The translations under genes were made by a program, and so were the position numbers. Of a stretch of 64,000 bases of DNA, positions 1-11,261 are shown in pieces. The DNA lies in the NCBI GenBank assembly GCA_034769895.1, contig CM068372.1:236176843-236240842 (forward strand), written 5' to 3'. How positions within the stretch are numbered: the first letter of the stretch is position 1; every line of letters starts with the position of its first letter. The notes below the pieces were generated by a model. That model was not told the origin of the DNA, made no database searches, and was given only the letters and a program-made list of their open reading frames with translations. The DNA is from Magicicada septendecula. Lineage: Eukaryota; Arthropoda; Insecta; Hemiptera; Cicadidae.

Positions 1-2346
1 ACCAAAGGGGATGCTTATCCGTTACCAAATATTGTTGAGACGTTAGATTGTTTGGGAAATTCTAAATATTATACTACGCTAGATTTGGCTAGTGGGTTTC
101 ACCAAGTACATATGGATAAACAAGATGGGGAGAAAACCGCGTTTTCTATTCCAGGACATCATTTTGAATTTGCAAAAATGCCTTTCGGGCTTATGAATGC
201 ACCTGCTACTTTTCAGCGTTTAATGGACAGTGTTTTAGTTGGTATTAAAGGTATTGAAGCTTTGGTTTATCTTGACGATATAATTGTGTTTAGTCCCGAT
301 ATTCATAGTCATGCTGACAGACTAATAGTGTATTTTCTCGACTTAAAGAAGCTAACCTACGTATGCAATTAGAAAAATGTGTTTTTGGGTCTAAAGAGGT
401 TGAATATCTTGAATATTGTTTCTTCTGAGGGGGTTAAACCTGATCCGAAGAAAGTTCAAGCTGTAAAGAATTATCCAGCACCTAAAACAGTAAGAGATGT
501 ACGATCTTTTGTAGGTCTTGTAGGTTATTACAGAAGATTTATTAACAATTTTTCAGATTTGGTTAAACCTTTAACTGAATTAACAAAAAAAATGTATTAT
601 TCAAATGGGGAAAGGCACAAAGTACAGCTTTCGACACATTACGAGAAATTTTGTGTATGGAACCAATTTTGAAATATCCTGATTTTCAATTACCATTTTT
701 ATTGAGCACAGATGCATCCGGAACGGCTATTGGCGCTGTTATCTCAGGTTCACGATGGACAAGAGCATCCAGTCGTATATGCAAGCCGTCAGCTTAACAA
801 CGCAGAGAGGAATTACTCGACGACAGAACGAGAGCTTTTAGCACTGGTATGGGCGACTAAACATTTCCGCTGTTACTTGTATGGTAGGAAGTTCACAGCC
901 ATCACGGATCATGCAGCGTTGAAATGGATGTTAAATCTAAAGGATCCATCTTCAAGACTGACTAGGTGGGCATTGAGATTGTCAGAGTTTGATTACGAGG
1001 TGATTGACAAGCCAGGTAAGCGACATACAAATTGTGATGCATTAAGTAGACATACTTATCACACTCGTAAGGTTGACGAAATACCATATATGTCAAGAGA
1101 AGTGTTTTTGCATGAGCAAGATAGAGATACATATTGTAATACAATTAAGGAATCTATAAAAACTGGAGAAGTAGATGAATTTTTCTTAGATGATGACGGG
1201 TTGCTTTATAAAAGGGGAAATGTACGACATCAGTTAATAGTTCCAAAAATATTAGTACCACGTGTAATAGGTCAACACCACGATACACCTTTTTCTGGTC
1301 ATCAGGGAATCAAACGCATACAGTCCGTAATAGCAGAGAGATATTATTGGCCGAAGTTAAGTAAAGACATAGAAAATTATGTTAAAGCATGCTTATCGTG
1401 TAACCAACGTAAAGTTAATCGGAAAAACATAGCACCTATGGGAAAATTTCTGTCAGTTACTCAACCTTTTCAACTTGTTTCGATGGATATAGTAGGACCT
1501 CTACCTACCACTAAAGCTGGGAATAAATATTTGCTAACTTTCATAGATTATTTAACATGTTATTGTGAAGCTATACCGATCCCCGATCAGACTAGTGTAA
1601 CGATTGCTAGGGAATTTGTTAAGCATGTCATATCTAGGCATGGTGTGCCTATGAGTCTGCTAACGGACCAAGGACGTAATTTCGTTTCATCATTATTTAA
1701 AGACCTATGTCATCTTTTAAAAATTAGGAAAATTCAGACGACACCATATCATCCACAATCCAATGGGCTAATAGAGCGTCTACATCGAGTTGTAATTGAC
1801 ATGTTGTCGCATTATGTGAACAACAATGCTACTGATTGGGATGAATATGTACCGTATGTGTTAATGGCTTACAGAAGTACGAAACATAATACGACCGGTT
1901 ATAGTCCACATATGCTACTTTATGGACAAAAATTTAGCTTACCAGCAGATGATGACTTGGAAGCTCGACTGAATGATGTACAAGAACCAGAATTAGATGC
2001 GTTAGGAGGTTGCGATGCTTTGCGTAAGCTAGTAGATAAATTAAGTGAGGCTAGGAAATTAGCTACTGCAAATACAGAAAATAGTAGAGATAAAAGTAAA
2101 ATGCAGTATGATCGTAAAAGTAAGAAGACTGAGTATAATGTAGGTGATTTTGTCTTTTTGTATAATCCAGTGATTAAAAGAGGAGTAAAACATAAATTTG
2201 GCAAGCCATGGGTAGGACCTTACAAAATTATAGAAAAATTAAATGATTTAAATTATAAATTACTCAAACAAAATAAAGAAGAAATTGTTCACGTGAATAG
2301 ATTAAAGAAATCAACTACGGCAAAGAAAAACAGCTGTTACGTTTGA
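1..2346 (+). pseudogene. pol: errantivirus-like Ty3/gypsy pol: RT, RNase H, integrase (broken, 5' cut by window edge)
   Basis: This is the 3' part of a gypsy-type polyprotein that would copy the element's RNA and integrate the cDNA. It is open from base 1. Reverse transcriptase is visible with YLDD at 268-279. RNase H follows, with TDAS near 708, TERELLALVW from about 826, TDH near 904 and NCDALSR near 1031. The integrase has an HHCC-type zinc finger (H190, H197, C227, C230 of the stretch starting at 712) and a DDE triad at D259, D319 and E355 (MDIVGP, LTDQGRNF, NGLIER), then a C-terminal VGPYKI motif near 2210. The reading frame changes around 325-355, near 415, near 590 and near 755, and RT residues run into early stops, so it cannot make a full product. 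From 760 to 2346 it is one long open frame. The env gene downstream places it with errantiviruses rather than plain gypsy elements. Gag, protease and the 5' LTR lie outside the window. Confidence 0.95.
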
Positions 2347-2665
2347 ACATAGTGATAACGAATCAAGTACAGGGTCAAGGTTTGATGACATTGAAACTTG
2401 CGATACGAATGTTTTAACCGATGGACAAGTAGGGGGGGAGACCGATGCCTATAGTAACGATTGAAGAAGAAGAAGATGAACCTATTTTAGATATTACGCC
2501 TATTGAATTTGAAGATAGTTTAGCACTATCTCACCTTCACCACCTACACCTAACGATACTGAATGGCATCCTAATCGACCAATATCCTTGTCTGAATCTC
2601 CATCTTCATCTTACAACCATTCGACCTAGATTACCACGTATGTAATTACTATTGTTTTTCATACA
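2347..2665 (+). other. pol C-terminal tail in shifted frames and pol-env junction
   Basis: After the stop at 2344-2346 the coding character continues in other frames. An acidic stretch (EEEEDEPILDI) lies near 2463-2496. It is followed in a second frame by a Ser/Pro-rich stretch and then RPRLPR. Such acidic and proline-rich tails are usual at the pol end of errantiviruses. A G-rich purine run (about 2426-2440) lies here but is not next to an LTR. Frame changes near 2335 and 2525 are inferred from the abrupt change in composition. Confidence 0.5.
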
Positions 2666-4374
2666 ATGGCGATTATTCCTTTAGCGAGCCAAGGACTCCA
2701 TTAGCTGGAAGTCAGTCGCTTGCGTACTGTCGCAAATATGTTAAAAATAGAAATAAGTAGTCTAAAATCTATGTTACCTGAAACACGTAAGAAGCGTGGA
2801 GCAATAAATGCTATTGGTTCAGCTATGAAAATATTATCTGGTACTATGGATAATGATGATCTTGAGACGTTTAGTTCGAAGATCAGTGAATTAGATAAAA
2901 TACAGAGTGATATTTTGCATAACAATAAAGAAATGTTAACCTATTTTAAGTCAGTTATAAAAGATTTCAAAGAAAATGCTAAAGTTATAACAGTTTTAGG
3001 AGAAAATGTTAAAAATGTATTACAACAAATTTCTAATGTTAATATCAGTTTATGGTCAGAAACAGAAGGAGTTAATAAAACTCTACAGTATCATATGAAA
3101 ATCTCATCATTAATAAGAGAAGTTGAATTGTACTTGAATTCAGCAGAATTTGAATTAAGTAAATTAATGAAAGGACTTGATGTAACGTCTAATGGTAGAT
3201 TAAGTTCTCTTTTGATACCACCTGATAAATTGTCTAAAATTTTGTCATCAGTTTCTCAAGAATTAACACATGATTTATCATTAATAGCCAGTATTAAATC
3301 AGGAGAGATGTATATTTATTATGATTAGCAGATGTTCATAATATATCTCAAACGAAATATATTCAACTGATTATAGAAATTCCTTTAAAAACAGAAAACA
3401 GATTACTAGACTTGTATTCTGTAAAGTCCTTGCCGTATAGAGAACCTTCTATCAATAAGTTTATATATGTAAAGAGCAATACTGAGTACTCAGCATTAAC
3501 TAAAACGCGACAAGAGTATGTTGAACTTACACACAAAGATGTAATTGCGTGCAAAGGTTCCAAGTACAGTGTGTGTCCAGCCAATATACCTTTGTATTCG
3601 TACCATAACGACAGTTGTATCTATGCATTATTTGTTGGAGAGACCAGCAGTGCTCGTGTTCAATGTGAGAAGAAGGTTATACAGAATTTCAGCCGTCCAA
3701 TTCTACATCAGATGCCGAACAAGGATGCGTGGATATACAGTGCACTAGAACCGATACGAGTTACCTGGAGATGCGAACAAGACACTAAGACCGAGATTCT
3801 TAAGGAGAGAGGAGTTCTTCTTAATCCACACCATTGTCATATATATTCCAAATATTTTACCTTATTACCACATACCTATGGACGAAGTATATATAACGTT
3901 ACTAAGCCTATCATGATTGAACCACCAATATCCTCTTTGATTAGTCCATTCGAGGCTAAAATTTTAACAAATAATGTCACTCACATAAAGATTTCAGATG
4001 TTACAGAATTGAATATCGACGAAGTACTGCATGGGATACTCAACGACTTCGATGACGTTTCACTGAACCGACTTATTAACGATATCCAAGAGATACAGCA
4101 AGAAAAGCAACAATCACGAAACGAACAATCTATTCGCTATGCCGGTGGCTTTACCGTCATAATCATTGGAGCAGCATTGCTACTATATCTCGTCTACCGA
4201 ACCAAGTCAGTCTCCAAATGTCTAACTTCTACTCTCATACCAGCAACGACATCGAGTGCTGAGGCAACACAAGAAGCAGCAGAGGAAGTTCCAGAGGTAA
4301 CTTCGCCAGACGGAATGAATGTTACAGCAGTCTACGTAAAACCAGGTGTTAGGGTTGCACATTCTCAATTATAA
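2666..4374 (+). pseudogene. env: errantivirus envelope glycoprotein, baculovirus F-like (broken)
   Basis: This resembles the membrane fusion protein of errantiviruses, a class related to baculovirus F proteins. An in-frame ATG at 2666 is followed by a TAG at 2702, after which the frame is open to 3328. A basic cleavage motif RKKR is encoded at 2786-2797 and is followed at once by a Gly/Ala-rich segment starting GAINAIGS, the expected fusion peptide. The second half lies in another frame, open from about 3330 to 4374. It contains several cysteines (CKGSKYSVC, CHIY), a hydrophobic membrane anchor at about 4141-4197 and a cytoplasmic tail. The frame change near 3325 and the TAG at 2702 break the gene. 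No convincing signal peptide is seen; in this family the start is often supplied by splicing. The gene is an old, non-functional copy. Confidence 0.88.
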
Positions 4375-4624
4375 ATTAAAGAGTTAGTTTGTTGTGTTTG
4401 TTTGTTTAATAAAGCAATGTATTGAACCTACATAAAGAATTGTGAAGTACGTAAGGAAAATGTAAACAAGAAAAAAATAATAAATATTATAATAGTTGTA
4501 AACTTACCTAAGGAAAACAAAATTTTGAGACTCATTATATTCAGCACTCTTTGTTTTGAATGTAACAGATAAAACTATGTTTAAACAGAAAAAGAGACAA
4601 TTATGTAGTTTGTAAATATCGCGT

Positions 4625-4627
<3 letters not shown>

Positions 4628-4663
<36 letters not shown>
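4628..4663. repeat. (TA)n microsatellite
   Basis: About 36 bases of uninterrupted TA lie in the 3' untranslated part of the provirus, between the env stop and the LTR. Confidence 0.95.
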
Positions 4664-4665
<2 letters not shown>

Positions 4666-4930
4666 GTGTACATCGATACAATGTGTTATCTACACACAGC
4701 TGAGCGTGTACGGCGCAGTCTTATCTTTTTGTTTTATTGGTTTGTTTACATGTAGATAAACAGATCAGATGTAGATTTCATGATGTAAACATAGTACGTA
4801 ATACTACTATACTACTTACTATATATATTGTAGTACATTCCAAGAACGTTGATCTTGAGTAAAACTGTAAGTTGTTTATACTTTGGATAAATTTTGAAAA
4901 GCAAAGTACGTCCCGTACTTTCCTTTTGTA

Positions 4931-4943
4931 AAGAAGGGAGGGG
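4931..4943 (+). other. polypurine tract (plus-strand primer site)
   Basis: AAGAAGGGAGGGG-type purine run directly abutting the proposed LTR start TGTTGT at 4944. This is the position required for the plus-strand primer of an LTR retroelement. Confidence 0.75.
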
Positions 4944-5311
4944 TGTTGTGCCCAGCACATTCCACATTATGATTTTATATATATTTGTAAATGAGGATTC
5001 TACTCATACTCAAACTACTCAATGTGTTATTTTATTTTATCTTAAGAATTATTTTAAGGAACAAACTGAGCGATTGTGAGGAAGTGTGCTGACCATTTTT
5101 TATCATGGCACGTGTAGCGTGTTATCAACCAGGGAAATAAGAATTGTTTACTTGTCAGTGTTCGCGAACGAATTCCGCTTTGGTTCACAAAAATCAATGT
5201 CAAATTGTCCTCTCGTGTGACCTGATAAGTTTCGAGTCACGTGCAGAGTCCAGTTCTGATTGGCTGAATTTTGGGCGTTAACTCATAAGAGACTTTTTGC
5301 GTCACGCAGGG

Positions 5312-5318
5312 TATAAAA
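5312..5318 (+). promoter_or_regulatory. TATA box of the LTR promoter
   Basis: TATAAAA in a more GC-rich stretch of the LTR. A start site would be expected 25-30 bases on, near 5340-5348 (CACACTCTC). It is the best core-promoter candidate in the LTR. Confidence 0.5.
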
Positions 5319-5399
5319 CTGACGAGAGCACTGGGAAGTACACACTCTCTTTTTTTCACTTGTTCACTTTTCGGCGTCCTTGTGCACTCTCCCTCCGTA

Positions 5400-5430
5400 C
5401 ATCGTAGATGTGCATCTTCTGTCTACGATG
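5400..5430 (+). other. 9-bp perfect inverted repeat in LTR
   Basis: CATCGTAGA and TCTACGATG are separated by 13 bases, just downstream of the predicted transcription start. In the RNA this would be a stable 5' leader hairpin. Confidence 0.6.
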
Positions 5431-6075
5431 GAGCCACATCAAAAGCGTAATTACAACTTTGTTTTGTTTTACTTAGTTCAAACTTAAAGCATTAATCGAT
5501 TTTGGATAATGAATTATTTATACTCAGAAGTGCTCAGTAGTGTTCTAAATTTGTTAAGGAATATGTATAATTGACATCTTATTCATTTACGCCTAATTTA
5601 AAGTGGTAACGTACCAAATTCAGAAATATAGTTAGTAAAGCTTTTATAATATTTTAATAAAGAATAGTCAGTATATAAAGAATGTTTTTTTTATAATGTT
5701 ATGTCTTAATGAAAACTCAATAGAATTATTGTAACGAGAGTATGTCACTTCAGTTATTGTTATTTTGTTCATTTGTATTGTCATTTGTTCATCAAGATAA
5801 AACTTATTAACGAACGTAGTTACTCTCATGAATTAAAGAAATATTGTTAATCTAAGTAAATGCCTTATTTAATAACGAGCCATTCCCACAGCTATCCTGT
5901 CCGTACGACTGGTGCTTTCACTTTGTGAGGCCCCAGCCCCGGGCGTTACAACAGGATAGTCCTTGTAAATTTGGCACATCAAACTTCACATCCTTAGTTA
6001 CCTACAATAGTAAGAACTATCTTATATAATCTCATACTCATTTAAAAAGTTTCGTAAATATTGTATTGGCTAACC

Positions 6076-7950
6076 CAGTGGTTCTCAACCGTTTTTACTT
6101 CCATGTTCCATAAGAAAAGTGAAGTATGGTCATGGCGAAAAAAATCGTGTTCGAGATAACGGCAGATTCTGATTGTACTGCCATCAAAACATGAAAAAAG
6201 CCATTTTTCGAAAAGTGTCTGTGTGTAGAATTTTTTCTATGGCAAACAATAACAGCCGCAAATTCAAACAGAATCAAATAATTTTTTGCATACAGCCCTG
6301 AATTGTAGAGGACTCAAGGCCTATTGTTTTTGGTGAAGATCGGTTAAGGGAAGGGGTAGTTTATCTGCAACGTTTTACGTTTTAACAAGAGGAGTAAAGT
6401 GCTTAATTTTGATAAATAAAGTATCCTGAAAAGAAGGTCATAATAATCCACTGTAGAAAGGTAGATGAAATATCTATAAATGAAAAGCGTAGTTGAAGGG
6501 GGGAGGGGGTAATTTTTTTTATAAATTAAAATGGTAGTTGATGGAGGAGGTAAATTTTATAAGTTTTAAATGTGTACTACGTTATTGACAACAAAGAAGT
6601 AGTTTCTATGGATACATTTCATTTCACTTTAACAAAATTCTATTTTTTTTTTCATTTTAATTTAATTCACGTATGAGTGAAAATATATCGTTCCTGGCAG
6701 GCAAGCATATCTCAATTATGTAATGTTTACTTTTCCAAAGTTTTATTATTGTGATTACCGCAATAAAAAGGCCGGCAGGACACACACACACACACACACA
6801 CAAAATTCGCGTTATTTCTGGCCTCATTCATGTTTATTTTATTATGTTTGCACGCTTTTTAAATGGAAAGTGCCGAAACCCACACCAACACAACGCGTGC
6901 AAGCCGAAAAGGTGGATCGATTTGCTTCCTGTGGATCGCTGGGCCATGTTGTATTAAAGCAATTAATACAATCTGTGTACTTATTTCTATTATGATATAA
7001 GAATTATACACTAATATGTCCATGTGTGTATGTATGAAAAATATATAAATGTTTTTCTCCTTTGGAAAATTGTATGCCCCTCCTTGAAAAAATGTTGACC
7101 TCCCTGATGGCTAGGTATTTACTAGCCTGTGTGGAATATAGCATTATGACATGGATCAGAATGGTGGGTGTTAAACAGGAGACACAAACGTATTAAGGAT
7201 GAAATGTTTTGCTGAGAAATTTATAATTATACGGGTGAACAGAATAGTCGTTCAGGAAATCAGAAGACAAATGGAAAGAAAGAAATCAAAACTCGATTTT
7301 AAAAAAGAAAAATGACTAGTATAGTATTGACAGGAAAGACTTTGATAACACTATAGACATCCCTCGGCCCCTCGCAGCGAGAGTCCAATTTCATTACAGG
7401 AATCAGATCGCAGCTACCTTTAGCTAGCTCTTCGTTCGACCTACAGACATTTTATCCAAAAGTACAGTCCTTCCTCACGAAGGGTGAGGATAGTCTTAAT
7501 CAACCTGACATGGTGGTACCATTTTAGCTGATGCGTAATTTTTTCAGAATTCAACCATCCACTTATTTAATTAATATTTAAATGATTTTAAATATAAATT
7601 TTAGGACATGGAGTCATGTATGGTTCTCCATACCGATTTTTGTTCACGGCACACTATCCTTTGCAGTGACTTTCCGTGGCACACTAACGGACGAGTTGGA
7701 AACAATGCAGGAAATTCGGTGAACTTTTGTATAGAAACGATAAGATAAAGTTTCTCGTTAATCACTCAAATCTTTTATTGTAAGGCGTAAGCCAATAAAT
7801 CCACTGTAAAATGAATATGTTTAAGCTCTTTAATATTTTTCTCTTATTCTTTTTTCAAAATAAATATTAAGTAAAATTATTGTAATTACTTTTACCAGCA
7901 ATATCACAAAATCTCGAAAAATTCCGCGGCACACCGACTGAGAACCACTG
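6076..7950. mobile_element. non-autonomous hAT element, 1,875 bp
   Basis: The ends are CAGTGGTTCTCA and its exact complement TGAGAACCACTG. They are flanked by GGCTAACC (6068-6075) and GGCTAACA (7951-7958), an 8-bp target-site duplication with one mismatch, the hAT signature. Near the right end are GGCACAC motifs typical of hAT subterminal regions. No transposase can be read inside. Segments 6093-6625 and about 7575-7650 reappear inverted at 60610-61322. About 950 bases of the interior (6625-7575) are absent from that copy, so they are either a later insertion here or a deletion there. A (CA)n run lies inside. Confidence 0.85.
6781..6802. repeat. (CA)n microsatellite
   Basis: Eleven uninterrupted CA units inside the hAT element. 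Confidence 0.95.
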
Positions 7951-7994
7951 GGCTAACATTCATAGACTTTTTTTTAAGCACTACAGGCCAACGT

Positions 7995-8352
7995 GAGACC
8001 TGGCTTCCAACACCAGTCTTCTCCAATGTCTCTTACCCATTGCCCTCTCAGTTTAACCCCTCACATCCATTCTTCTTAGATCTTCCAGCACATCATCAAA
8101 CCACCTTATCCTAGGTCGGCCCTCTTTCTACTTTTATAGACTTGCGCCCTCAGGATTTTCTTTGCCATACGCTGATCATCCATCCGCTCTACGTGACCTA
8201 GCCATTGTATTCATGAGCCTTTACGAATCTTACAGTGTCCTCATGCTTCAACAGCTCATCTATCTCCTGGTTATTTCTTATTCTCCATTCGTAATCTCCT
8301 TTATCCGGACCATAAACACGCCTTACAGTCTTTCTTTCAAACTTTCTTAGAA
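7995..8352 (-). pseudogene. non-LTR retrotransposon ORF2 C-terminal tail (fragment)
   Basis: The reverse strand reads [15 protein letters not shown] followed by [13 protein letters not shown], then VRFVKAHEY. This is the conserved stretch after the reverse-transcriptase domain in RTE-like insect LINEs. A stop follows the VKAHEY block, and scattered in-frame stops and shifts show decay. The same block is better preserved at 14978-15445. Only the tail remains. The clade assignment rests on pattern recall, not on a search. Confidence 0.7.
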
Positions 8353-8684
8353 TCAATTTCTTTTACGATAACGTTCATAGATTAGCTTTTTTAATTAAAA
8401 CAAAAAAATATTGCACACTAAAAATTCGTAAGATCGAAATTTAAACATGCACCTTGAGACAAATTTTTTGAAATTTATTTATGAGTATACAAAAAGGTTT
8501 CCTTGAACCCGTTAATATTGAGGACCTCAGAAATTTCGAAGACAACGTTTTTCTGGATCACTGTGACCGTACGTTACGATCTATTTTAGAAAACTAACTT
8601 AGTGGTGGTTTCGGTTACAGATGATTTTGGTTGAACGTACGTTTCCGCTGACGTTAGTAGCCAGCACATAATTACGAGTTTTCG

Positions 8685-8756
8685 TTTCTACTCCCTGCAT
8701 GTCGTACACGAGAGTAAAAATTTCTACTCCCTGCATGTCGTACACGAGAGTAAAGT
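8685..8756. repeat. 36-bp direct tandem duplication
   Basis: Units 8685-8720 and 8721-8756 are identical except for the last few bases. Each contains CCCTGCATGTCGTACACGAG. There are only two copies. Confidence 0.95.
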
Positions 8757-8828
8757 CAAAAAGCGAAATTTAACAAAAAATTATTTTATACTATAGAGTG
8801 TGTCACGACTTTGTGATCTATCTTAGTT

Positions 8829-8876
8829 AAACCAAAGAGGATCCCTCATCGTAATACGGGCGAAACGTTTGGTTTC
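8829..8876 (+). other. GAAACG stem motif, possible Penelope-like fragment
   Basis: AAACCAAA (about 8829-8836) pairs with TTTGGTTT after a GAAACG core, with an inner TCCC...GGG stem between. The layout resembles the stem-GAAACG motif in the Penelope-like copies at 47084 and 48632. No coding sequence is linked to it. Confidence 0.3.
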
Positions 8877-9251
8877 AAGAAAAATAAAACGACGAGGTAC
8901 ACCGAAAAGTAGTGCTGTTAATACAACCGGTTCAGTATTCTACAGATATTCTACAAGCTTCACTGTCCTCTGAATTTAGAAAACGTATCACTACTCGAAT
9001 TTCTTCCTAGGTGTCGTCGTCGGGCTATCGAGCACCTACTTTAAATTGACTTTTAAACACAATAAAAAAAACTGCTAGAAAGAAATATTATTTCTAATAA
9101 CCAACGTTTGGGGATATGATTTGAAACAGCCATTCCTGGAGGGGAACGAAAAATTTCACCTTAATTTTTGACTTTCCCTCCTTCTGAACGCCGTCGTGTC
9201 AACCTTGTTTATAACATCTGCTTGAGTTTACACTGGTGTATATGCTGTTAT

Positions 9252-9263
9252 CCCCCCCCCCCC
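9252..9263. repeat. poly-C run
   Basis: Twelve consecutive C, prone to slippage. Confidence 0.95.
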
Positions 9264-9727
9264 GTAGTTTCTTGTCTAAGTATGGCTATTAGTTATTTAA
9301 GAACCATAACCATACCTACCCACAGGTAGGTATTATTTTAGTTACGTGTTTAAAATATAGGTTCCAATTTTAAGCGACTGATTTGAACTCTAGCAGAAAG
9401 GTTGGCCAGAACCGGGGGACGTCTGTTGTCAAACCTTTGAGTGTAATCAGTGCGCCTAAGAGCCACAATTAAAATAACCAGCTTACCGATGGGCCACATC
9501 ACAAGTGATCAATTACCACAAGAAACTGGAAACTACAAAAAAAAATATTTAATTGTAAATAAGAAAAAGATGAAATTTACACACTTACCATGTATTTAAC
9601 GGTACAATTTTTATTATGCTAATATAATATAGAAGGTATAAGAAAGATACAAATATTCTATACTAACATAAAATCTTCAATGTGAAAACTGAGGTCGATC
9701 TGTTGCACCCAGTAAACCACATTGGAC

Positions 9728-9949
9728 TCACTTATTACTAATCTCAGTTTGTGAATCAGAGAACTCCTGTGAGGCAATGTCAGCTGTGGTTTTAAATGTG
9801 GATAACACGCTTTCGCAGATGTAGACTATGTACGCCAAAACATCAAGTCTCTTCTGTCTAAGACTCTGCAGATTTGGAAATCGTTCATCAGATAGTAGTT
9901 TAAAGAAATCCGGTCTCTTTTCTTGCTTGGTCTGCAGGAAGAAAATCAC
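9728..9949 (-). pseudogene. hAT transposase C-terminal dimerisation region (remnant)
   Basis: The reverse-strand 73-residue frame reads FFKLLSDERFPNLQSLRQK and then YIVYICESVLSTF. This follows the hAT C-terminal pattern in which a Leu-rich FxLL...RFPNL block precedes a CES.FS motif. In GTF2IRD2/ZMYM-like hAT proteins this region dimerises the transposase. Only this short block survives. A hAT-type end at 10149-10179 lies upstream on the same strand sense, so both may come from one element whose other end I could not find. Confidence 0.5.
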
Positions 9950-10148
9950 AAAATTCTAACTGAATGTCGATTGGTTGTTCTTCAATGACAGTATAACAAA
10001 TAGTATGAAATAGCGAGACACTATTTTTCAGCAATTGTAATTCCTTAAATCTTATTATTTTATTATTCATTTAACTGCCAAAGTAAATCTAATAATTATT
10101 AAACTGATTTTCCAAGATAAGACCTCGAGCCTCGAGTCTCATAAAAAA

Positions 10149-10179
10149 GGTGTCGTGGACCGCCAGTTGGTAATCACTG
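10149..10179. mobile_element. hAT terminal inverted repeat, single end
   Basis: Read on the reverse strand it begins CAGTGATTACCAACTGGCGG, a hAT-style end (CAGNGNTTNCCAAC). The next 8 bases outside, CTCTACAA (10180-10187), would be the duplication. No matching end with that duplication was found to the left, so the element's other boundary is unknown. Confidence 0.5.
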
Positions 10180-10187
10180 CTCTACAA

Positions 10188-11253
10188 GGTTTTGAAAACA
10201 TTCTAATAACGGCCGCAATTTCTTTACGTCAGATATTTATCCAGATATGGACTAGTGATAGGTACAACTGTTAAAGCTACCTTAAAGGTCAATCTTTTAT
10301 TACATGTGTATCCTACTGATATCGAGTTTTATGAAATGAGTTGGGATCAAAATTTCCCATCAGAAGGTTACTATAGAGGTTTAATTCGTCAGAAAAATAC
10401 CAGTAACAACAGCAAAAGTTCTGAACTGCAACACAGGACACTAGTTTTATATATCTACGTATCGATTTTTAATGTACCTGATTCCTGGCTTGATAACTGT
10501 AAAGTGAGACAACGACCCGTCTTCATGGTACAGATAAGATATATGGTACTGTTATGTTAAACACTTCTTTTGGCGATAAATTAATGGTCTAACGTTTACT
10601 GTACTTAGTACTGCTTAATCGTTTTACTGGTAACGCAGTGTACTGAATGCATACTGCTTGCCGCTGAGATCGTTGGTTAGTCAAGTGAGCCACAAAATAA
10701 AATTGATTTATTACCTGAATACTTTCACAAACTTTATCGGAGACGTTGACGTAACGAAATGAACAAATATATTTCAGCCAGCTGATCGAACGACAACGGA
10801 ATAATGATTGCCAGCGGTAATACCCTTTGGTTACATTACAGATTCATTGCACACAGTTTCCAGCCATCCCAAATACGTAGCGAACGTGAGTAGGGGTCAA
10901 GGGAAGGCGAGTCCAAGGCTACCGCCGCAGTCAAAATTCTCCAGCCAACGACAACCAAATGTTTGCACTATACGTACGTCTGGCGTTCCACCCAACAGAA
11001 TTGATTTTCTATAACACAAAATCATGGAATAGCGCTTTCAACTGCACCGACCCTGAACCTTTATAATTTACTCCTTCTGCCACTATTAGCAGTCAGACAG
11101 AACTGTCTAACGATAATATACTAATAGCACTCGTATATCTGTAAACGTATAAAGATAAAACAAAGCCAAAAATGAATTGTAAGAGTTTATAATTCCCCAC
11201 GCAAAACTACGATTCCACGGAACAAAACAATATAACCCTACCTAGATCGTACA
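10188..11253. other. intergenic, nothing recognised
   Basis: A 101-codon open frame at 10255-10560 has no recognisable motif and is within chance length for this composition. No element ends were found. Confidence 0.5.
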
Positions 11254-11261
11254 GCGTAGAC

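Larger units (their letters stand above)
4944..5953 (+). repeat. 3' LTR of the errantivirus-like provirus
   Basis: This is the 1,010-bp long terminal repeat. It starts TGTTGT and ends ACAACA, a perfect 6-bp inverted repeat with TG...CA ends, and its start lies immediately after a purine tract. Inside are a TATA box at 5312-5318, a possible poly-A signal AATAAA at 5656-5661 and an inverted repeat at 5400-5430. In an LTR these would define U3, R and U5. The matching 5' LTR is outside the window, so identity between the two LTRs (insertion age) and the target-site duplication cannot be read. The 3' flank begins GGATAG. Confidence 0.75.
8353..9727. other. intergenic, no gene; small repeats
   Basis: No recognisable gene. 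It holds the 36-bp duplication (8685-8756), a GAAACG-type motif (8829-8876) and a run of 12 C (9252-9263). Confidence 0.6.

Noticed and set aside
9405..9430. CAGAAAGGTTGGCC as the left end of the hAT that ends at 10179
   Set aside because: Does not match the right end well, and flanking 8-mers (AACTCTAG against CTCTACAA) differ.
10255..10560. 101-codon open frame as a gene
   Set aside because: No motif, no codon pattern of note, and length compatible with chance.
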